Source: PALSA-607 sp963737705 (GTDB lineage: Bacteria > Actinomycetota > Actinomycetes > Acidothermales > Acidothermaceae). From it: a stretch of DNA of 64,000 bases. The position numbers were made by a program, and so were the translations under genes. The DNA is taken from NCBI GenBank assembly GCA_963737705.1, contig CAVTTP010000006.1, positions 992,001 through 1,056,000 of the forward strand, read 5' to 3'. Shown here one piece after another: positions 59,554 to 64,000 of this stretch (its first letter is position 1; every line of letters begins with the position of its first letter). The notes beneath the pieces were generated by a model. That model ran no database searches. It saw only the letters and a list, made by a program, of their open reading frames with translations, and was not told the origin of the DNA.

Positions 59554-60723
59554 ATGACAGACCACTCCGATGACACGCGCCCCGGGGACGAGAGCTTCGA
59601 GACCCGAGCTATTCACGCCGGCCAGCCGTCGGACCCACGCACCGGGGCCGTTGTCCCGCCCATCTATCAGGTGTCGACGTTCCACCAAGATGCGGTGGGC
59701 AAGCCCCGCGGCGGGTGGGAGTACAGCCGTTCTGGCAATCCGACCCGGTCGGCCCTCGAGGAGTGCCTGGCGGATCTCGACGGTGGCGCCCGCGGCTTGG
59801 CGTTCTCGAGCGGGTTAGCGGCCGAGGACTGCATTTTGCGGACGGTGTGCGCGCCGCACGACCACGTCGTCGTGCCGGGGGATGCCTACGGCGGTACGTT
59901 CCGGCTGGTCGACAAGGTGTTCGGCAAGTGGGACGTCGTGAACACGTCGGTCGACCTGTCTGACCTCGACTGGCTCGTCAGCGCCATGACGCCAAAGACG
60001 CAAGTGGTCTGGTGCGAGACGCCGAGCAATCCGCTGCTGGGCATCGCGGACATCGCCGCGGTGGCGCAGATCGCGCACGAGGGCGGCGCCATTCTCGTCG
60101 TCGACAACACATTCGCGTCGCCCTATTTGCAGCAACCGCTCGCTTTGGGTGCCGACATTGTCGTGTACTCCACGACGAAATACCTTGGCGGACACTCCGA
60201 TGTCGTGGGTGGCGCATTAGTCGCGGCCGATGCTGCCCTCGGCGAGCAACTCGCGTTCCATCAGAACGCCATCGGTTCTGTCGCGGGCCCGTTCGACTCG
60301 TGGCTGGTGATGCGCGGCATCAAGACACTCGCCGTCCGCATGGATCGCCATTGTGACAACGCGACCCGCATCGCAGCCTTCCTGCAGCACCACAAGGCCG
60401 TCTCGCATGTGCTCTACCCCGGACTAGAAACGCACGCCGGTCACGAAATCGCTGCGAAGCAGATGCGGAATTTCGGTGGCATGGTGTCTTTTCGAATGGA
60501 CGGCGGGGAGGCGGCCGCCATCGACGTCTGCAACCGAGCGCGACTGTTCACATTGGCGGAGTCACTCGGCGGCGTCGAGTCACTGATCGAGCACCCCGGT
60601 CGGATGACGCATGTCAGCGTTGTCGGGAGTCCGCTCGAAGTACCAACCGACCTCGTTCGACTCTCAGTAGGCATCGAAAACGTTGACGACTTGCTGGCCG
60701 ACCTCGAACAGGCTCTCGGCTAG
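59554..60723 (+). CDS. metB: Cystathionine gamma-synthase / PLP-dependent transsulfuration enzyme
   Basis: 389 residues from ATG 59554; the frame is open to 59533. Cys/Met metabolism PLP family: ETRAIHAGQPSDPRTGAVVPPIY, YSRSGNPTRSALEECLADLDGG, VVDNTFASPYLQQPLALGADIVVYSTTKYLGGHSDVVGG with the Schiff-base Lys, and a C-terminal SLGGVESLIEHPGRMTH. It makes cystathionine from an activated homoserine and cysteine, or acts as cystathionine gamma-lyase; sequence alone does not decide. Together with cbs at 47193 it completes transsulfuration, as in the mycobacterial cbs-metB region. No clear ribosome-binding site. Confidence 0.93.
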   Translation: MTDHSDDTRPGDESFETRAIHAGQPSDPRTGAVVPPIYQVSTFHQDAVGKPRGGWEYSRSGNPTRSALEECLADLDGGARGLAFSSGLAAEDCILRTVCAPHDHVVVPGDAYGGTFRLVDKVFGKWDVVNTSVDLSDLDWLVSAMTPKTQVVWCETPSNPLLGIADIAAVAQIAHEGGAILVVDNTFASPYLQQPLALGADIVVYSTTKYLGGHSDVVGGALVAADAALGEQLAFHQNAIGSVAGPFDSWLVMRGIKTLAVRMDRHCDNATRIAAFLQHHKAVSHVLYPGLETHAGHEIAAKQMRNFGGMVSFRMDGGEAAAIDVCNRARLFTLAESLGGVESLIEHPGRMTHVSVVGSPLEVPTDLVRLSVGIENVDDLLADLEQALG

Positions 60724-60724
60724 T

Positions 60725-61300
60725 TCAGCTGGTCGGCTGTGCGCCGCTGTCTTGAGAAGCGAGTGCCGCGTTCAGGCCCGACTCCTTTTCGTCGAGGCGA
60801 CGTCGGGCACGCGTTGGTGCCCACAAGCACACCGCAGTCGTGAGTGCGAAAACCGGCACGTACCACCACGCGCCGCCGCCGAGTACCGCGTCGACTGTGG
60901 CGAGAACGGTCACGCACCCAAAGACGATCGGCGCAAAGATCGAGCTGAACCGCAGTTGTCGGCGCTTTCGAGCGATCAAGCTTTGCAACGCGACACGATC
61001 GCGAAAGTCAGTGGGCAGCGTGCCATTCTTGCCAAGAGCTTGCTCGAGACGGGCCACATCGGAGAGCGGCCGGCCGCCTACGGCGCCCATGTCACGGTCG
61101 CGAGTGACACGCATGACCACCGTCATTCCGGCGGCATAGACAACGCCGGAAACGATGGCTTCGACCAGCTTTCCGCGAATCAGCTGGAATGCGCCATATA
61201 CCAGCGCGAAGTAAACGAAGTATGTCCAAAGCGGCGCGGTGCGGACCCGCCGCTGCAGCCGCGATCGGCGTGAACTGGCAAAGTCCCCGTTGGTAGCCAC
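60725..61300 (-). CDS. Hypothetical membrane protein
   Basis: 191 residues, GTG start. Two pairs of membrane helices (about 25-62 and 120-165; WTYFVYFALVYGAFQLI, FSSIFAPIVFGCVTVLATV) flank a basic cytoplasmic segment (about 64-118, with LSDVARLEQALGKNGTLPTDF). Arg-rich N-terminus and a Lys/Glu-rich C-terminal tail. No family recognised. It is convergent with metB, one base between the genes, and 9 bp after the DUF72 gene stop region. Confidence 0.65.
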   Translation of the reverse strand: MATNGDFASSRRSRLQRRVRTAPLWTYFVYFALVYGAFQLIRGKLVEAIVSGVVYAAGMTVVMRVTRDRDMGAVGGRPLSDVARLEQALGKNGTLPTDFRDRVALQSLIARKRRQLRFSSIFAPIVFGCVTVLATVDAVLGGGAWWYVPVFALTTAVCLWAPTRARRRLDEKESGLNAALASQDSGAQPTS

Positions 61301-61309
61301 GACGGCTGG

Positions 61310-62092
61310 TTACCCATCGTCGCCCGACGGAAACGCCAGCCGGCGAAGGCCATTTGTCAGGGCAGCAGTTCTACCGGCCGCCATCCGCGCGAACGTACGC
61401 GCGTTGCGAATTGCCGCAGCGCCTGGGTCGTTGTTGAAGTACACAAAAACGTCATCGCGTTGCGGCCAGCTTTCGGTGACTCGTGTGTGCCACGTTCGTA
61501 ACGCGGTGTCGCCGTAACTCGGCCACGGATGCGCTCGGCCCTCGTGCAAGCGCACATATCCCCAGTCGGTCGTTCGCCACAACGGAGTGACCGGCTTGCC
61601 GAGCCGGTCCGCCCACGTCAGCGCCGCTCCGCGCTTCTCGAGTAATCGACGCAGGTCGTCGGTCCACCAGGTTTCGTGGCGAGGCTCGACGGCGACGCGA
61701 ACGGACGTCGGGAAACAGGCCAACGTCGCCTCAAGGCGGTCAAGATCGACACGAAGGTTAGGCGGCAACTGCAACAGGATCGGTCCGAGCCTGTCGCCTA
61801 ATCCGGCGCAGCTTTCCAGCAATCGCTGCACCGGTTCGGCAGGTTCGGTGAGCCGTTTCACGTGCGTAAGAAAGCGGCTCGCCTTCACGGCCATCGTGAA
61901 TCCGGTGGGGAGCGCGGCTGCCCATTTCGCGAAGGTGTCGCGGGTCGGCAGCCGGTAGAAAGCGTTGTCGCATTCGACTGTGTCGAACGACTTGGCGTAG
62001 TCGCTCAGCCACGACGATTTCGGCGCGCCGTCATAGAACGCATCGCGCCAGTCGTCGTACTGCCAGCCGCACGTCCCGACTCGCGTCGGCAT
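61310..62092 (-). CDS. DUF72 family protein
   Basis: 260 residues, ATG start. TIM-barrel DUF72 (YecE-like): VGTCGWQYDDWRDAFYDG, FDTVECDNAFYRLPTRDTFAKWAAALPTGF, GPILLQLPPNLRVD, VAVEPRHETWW and DVFVYFNNDPGAAAIRNARTF. The conserved acidic and His residues suggest a metal- or phosphate-linked activity, but the function of the family is not established. Confidence 0.93.
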   Translation of the reverse strand: MPTRVGTCGWQYDDWRDAFYDGAPKSSWLSDYAKSFDTVECDNAFYRLPTRDTFAKWAAALPTGFTMAVKASRFLTHVKRLTEPAEPVQRLLESCAGLGDRLGPILLQLPPNLRVDLDRLEATLACFPTSVRVAVEPRHETWWTDDLRRLLEKRGAALTWADRLGKPVTPLWRTTDWGYVRLHEGRAHPWPSYGDTALRTWHTRVTESWPQRDDVFVYFNNDPGAAAIRNARTFARMAAGRTAALTNGLRRLAFPSGDDG

Positions 62093-62154
62093 CGGAGGTC
62101 CCCTCGGTCAATATCACGGTCGCCAGGGACATACCCACCTGCGGCCGAATCTCG

Positions 62155-63438
62155 CTAGGCCTTTTCGGCGCTGAGGTCGGCCTCGATCTCGGCAGTCGCC
62201 AAGCGAGCCGACTGATCTGCCGGATTACCCCCCGAAAGACGGATGTCTGGCGATCTCGCCGCCAGGGCGCCCGCGCCCGCGAGGATTCCGGTCGTCAGCC
62301 AGAACGCGGCACCGTAAGACCACGTGTCGGCCACCCAGCCAGCGACGATCGGGCCGCTCACCGAACCGCCGTCCCCTGCCATTTGGAATCCCGCCACGAC
62401 CGTGCCACCGCGCTTGCCTGCGACGTCACCGACCACGGCAGCCGGGGCGACGTCGAGCAGTCCCGAGCCGATGCCGAACACGACCATCGCGATGACATAG
62501 CCGATGAGTTCGGGCGACAACGCGAGCAGCGCCATCGAGCTCGCCGAAAGGAGGCAGCCGCCCACCATGACCGGACGCCGGCCACGTCGGTCGACGAGAC
62601 GACCTGCGGGAATCAACGTGGCAGCGTTGAAGAACGCGACGATGGTGAAGCCGATGCCGACCCACGCGGTGCCGCGATGCAGTGACTCGACGATGAACAG
62701 TGGAACGAGGGTGTTGCGCACTCCCATCGCGGCCCAGCTGTCGGCGAGGTTGGCTGCAAGTGCGGCGCGATAAGCCCGCTGTTTGAAGGCCGCGGCGAGA
62801 CTTGTGCGAGTGGGCTGATCAACGCCGCCCTGGCCGCCGTCCGCCTCGGTCTTTCGAGCAAGCGATGCACGTCGCAACCCGATCATCGCGACGCTGCCCG
62901 CGACGACAAGTGTTCCGGCGTACACGAAGAACGGGGCGCGGATCGACCACGCGGCGAGCGGGCCGCCGATGGCCGGGCCGGAGATGCCGCCGAGCAGGAA
63001 GCCGCCCTGGAAGAGTCCGACCGAGCGGCCGCGCTGCGCTGGGGCGACGACGCGCAAGAGGAGTCCCATCGCGCTCACCGAGAACATCGCGGAGCCGATG
63101 CCGCCGGCGCCGCGCAGTAGCAACAGCTGCAAGTAACTGTGCGCGAAGCCGGCCAGCGCGCTACTGACGGCGACGATGCCGATGCCGCTCGCGAGCACGA
63201 CACGTTCACCGATCGCGTCGACGAGACGTCCGACGCCGAGCGCGGATGCGAGGCGCATGAACGCGAAGGCGGAGAGCACCGCGCCGACCTCGGCTTTGCC
63301 GACGCCGAAATGATGGGCGAACAGCGGGATGACCGGCGCGACGATGCCGAACCCAACCGCCACGCTGAATGCCACCGCCGCCAGGACGGCGACCTCGTTC
63401 GGCAGGTCGCCGAACACTTTCACGCGCAGCCGGTGCAT
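62155..63438 (-). CDS. MFS transporter
   Basis: 427 residues from ATG 63438; the frame is open to 63690, but that would overlap the upstream VWA gene. About 12 membrane helices. The MFS motif A-like loop appears as GRLVDAIGERVV and, in the second half, GRLVDRRGRRPVMVGG. It is probably a drug/small-molecule exporter (DHA1-like). The substrate is unknown. It lies 20 bp downstream of the VWA gene in the same direction, so both may be one transcript. Confidence 0.9.
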   Translation of the reverse strand: MHRLRVKVFGDLPNEVAVLAAVAFSVAVGFGIVAPVIPLFAHHFGVGKAEVGAVLSAFAFMRLASALGVGRLVDAIGERVVLASGIGIVAVSSALAGFAHSYLQLLLLRGAGGIGSAMFSVSAMGLLLRVVAPAQRGRSVGLFQGGFLLGGISGPAIGGPLAAWSIRAPFFVYAGTLVVAGSVAMIGLRRASLARKTEADGGQGGVDQPTRTSLAAAFKQRAYRAALAANLADSWAAMGVRNTLVPLFIVESLHRGTAWVGIGFTIVAFFNAATLIPAGRLVDRRGRRPVMVGGCLLSASSMALLALSPELIGYVIAMVVFGIGSGLLDVAPAAVVGDVAGKRGGTVVAGFQMAGDGGSVSGPIVAGWVADTWSYGAAFWLTTGILAGAGALAARSPDIRLSGGNPADQSARLATAEIEADLSAEKA

Positions 63439-63458
63439 TGGCGTCACGCTACTCCGCG

Positions 63459-64000
63459 CTACCCGTGCCGCCCTCGTCGCGCGCGCAGATAGTCGCTCAC
63501 CACGTAGTCGCCGAGCTTGTCGTCGGACGGTGCGAAGACGCGTCCGCCGTTTCGCTTGGCCAACTTGTCGACGAAATCGACGAGACCCTGGTCGTCGGCG
63601 AGCATGAAGACGTTGAGCGTCGCACCGCGGCGGGTCATCTTGTCGGCCTCGGCGAGGGTGACCGCGAGCGTCTCGGGCGAAGGTGGCCAATCGAAGGTGT
63701 AGTCGCCGCTCGGGAGCAGGTGCGCAGTGGGTTCGCCGTCGGTGACGACGAGCACGACCGGCTCATGCTCGGGGTGGCGATCAAGGAATCGGCCCGCGAT
63801 GAGCAGCGCGTGCTGCAGGTTGGTGCCCTGCACCATCTCAGCGTCCAGCCCAGCGAGCTCGGTGGGCTGCAAAACCCTTGCATAGTTGGAAAATCCGATA
63901 ACCTGCAAAGCGTCTTGGGGAAACCGCGTGCTCACGAGTGAGTGCAGCGCGAGCGCGGTCGACTTCGCGATTCCCCAGGTTCCGCGCAAGGTCATCGACC
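63459..64000 (-). CDS. VWA domain-containing protein, truncated by the right window edge
   Basis: The C-terminal about 180 residues of a von Willebrand factor A protein. The frame is open to the right edge, with MTLRGTW preceded by codons for a DDxSxSM-like metal site that lies at or beyond the edge. Visible: ALHSLVSTRFPQDALQVIGFSNYARVL, GTNLQHALLIAGRFL (MIDAS Thr) and VVLVVTDGEPTAHLL (MIDAS Asp). Such proteins often work with a MoxR-type AAA ATPase, which would be outside the window. Confidence 0.85.
   Translation of the reverse strand, partial: SMTLRGTWGIAKSTALALHSLVSTRFPQDALQVIGFSNYARVLQPTELAGLDAEMVQGTNLQHALLIAGRFLDRHPEHEPVVLVVTDGEPTAHLLPSGDYTFDWPPSPETLAVTLAEADKMTRRGATLNVFMLADDQGLVDFVDKLAKRNGGRVFAPSDDKLGDYVVSDYLRARRGRHG

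Overview
The window is GC-rich chromosomal DNA of an actinobacterium. Three things support this. The gene order mfd, SurA-like lipoprotein, mazG, eno, ftsB-like, DUF501, ppx matches a classic actinobacterial block. A thiolase followed by cbs and metB recalls the mycobacterial arrangement. GTG/TTG starts, a DUF222/HNH protein, a Ddn-type F420-dependent protein and a PhoP-like regulator add to it. Nothing points to a prophage, plasmid or CRISPR locus. I cannot place the genus from the sequence alone.

Region 1 (1 to about 21,000) is an exopolysaccharide/cell-envelope locus. It holds an initiating sugar-phosphate transferase (cut by the left edge), a CTP:alcohol-phosphate cytidylyltransferase, three Wzz/Wzc-like proteins, a Wzy-like polymerase, a Wzx-like flippase and four glycosyltransferases. 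It also holds a 1,792-residue secreted multidomain protein (propeller-like, LamG, PKD), a lipoprotein and a CDP-alcohol phosphotransferase. All three Wzc-like proteins have lost the Walker A lysine and the Tyr-rich tail, so they look like pseudokinases.

Region 2 (about 21,000 to 29,200) starts with a clear ydaO-type cyclic-di-AMP riboswitch. Four tandem genes for secreted right-handed beta-helix proteins follow, separated by strong terminator hairpins. The four copies are mosaic: 1 and 2 share N-terminal regions, 3 and 4 share leaders and Lys/Ala-rich stalks, but the beta-helix domains pair 1 with 4 and 2 with 3. Copies 1 and 3 carry frameshifts in their low-complexity linkers. This is the most distinctive part of the window.

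Region 3 (29,300 to 43,600) is the conserved housekeeping block: mfd, a DUF4012 membrane protein preceded by a possible coupled leader ORF, a small LPFTG surface protein, a SurA-like lipoprotein, mazG, eno, an FtsB-like protein, DUF501 and ppx. A small secreted I9-inhibitor-like protein, a frameshifted uracil-DNA glycosylase and an NADH dehydrogenase II with an octapeptide-repeat N-terminus follow. It ends with a class I tRNA whose anticodon reads UAA.

Region 4 (43,700 to 64,000) is mixed. It has a cytosolic HTH-PASTA protein, a thiolase, cystathionine beta-synthase and cystathionine gamma-synthase (transsulfuration), an alpha/beta hydrolase with a Ddn-like protein, a DUF222/HNH protein, a PhoPR-like two-component system, a GNAT enzyme, a frameshifted MscS, a DUF72 protein, an MFS transporter and a VWA protein cut by the right edge. 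Between 50,000 and 53,800 lies a small MarR-controlled catabolic island (YcaC-like hydrolase, SDR, aldo/keto reductase). It has three copies of a TGCTTG-N2-CAAGCA operator and a scar where a 194-bp copy of the SDR gene truncates a metallo-beta-lactamase gene.

Several otherwise well-conserved genes (UDG, MscS, beta-helix 1 and 3, possibly the aldo/keto reductase) are broken by single-base indels. Residual sequencing errors are therefore a serious alternative to true pseudogenes.
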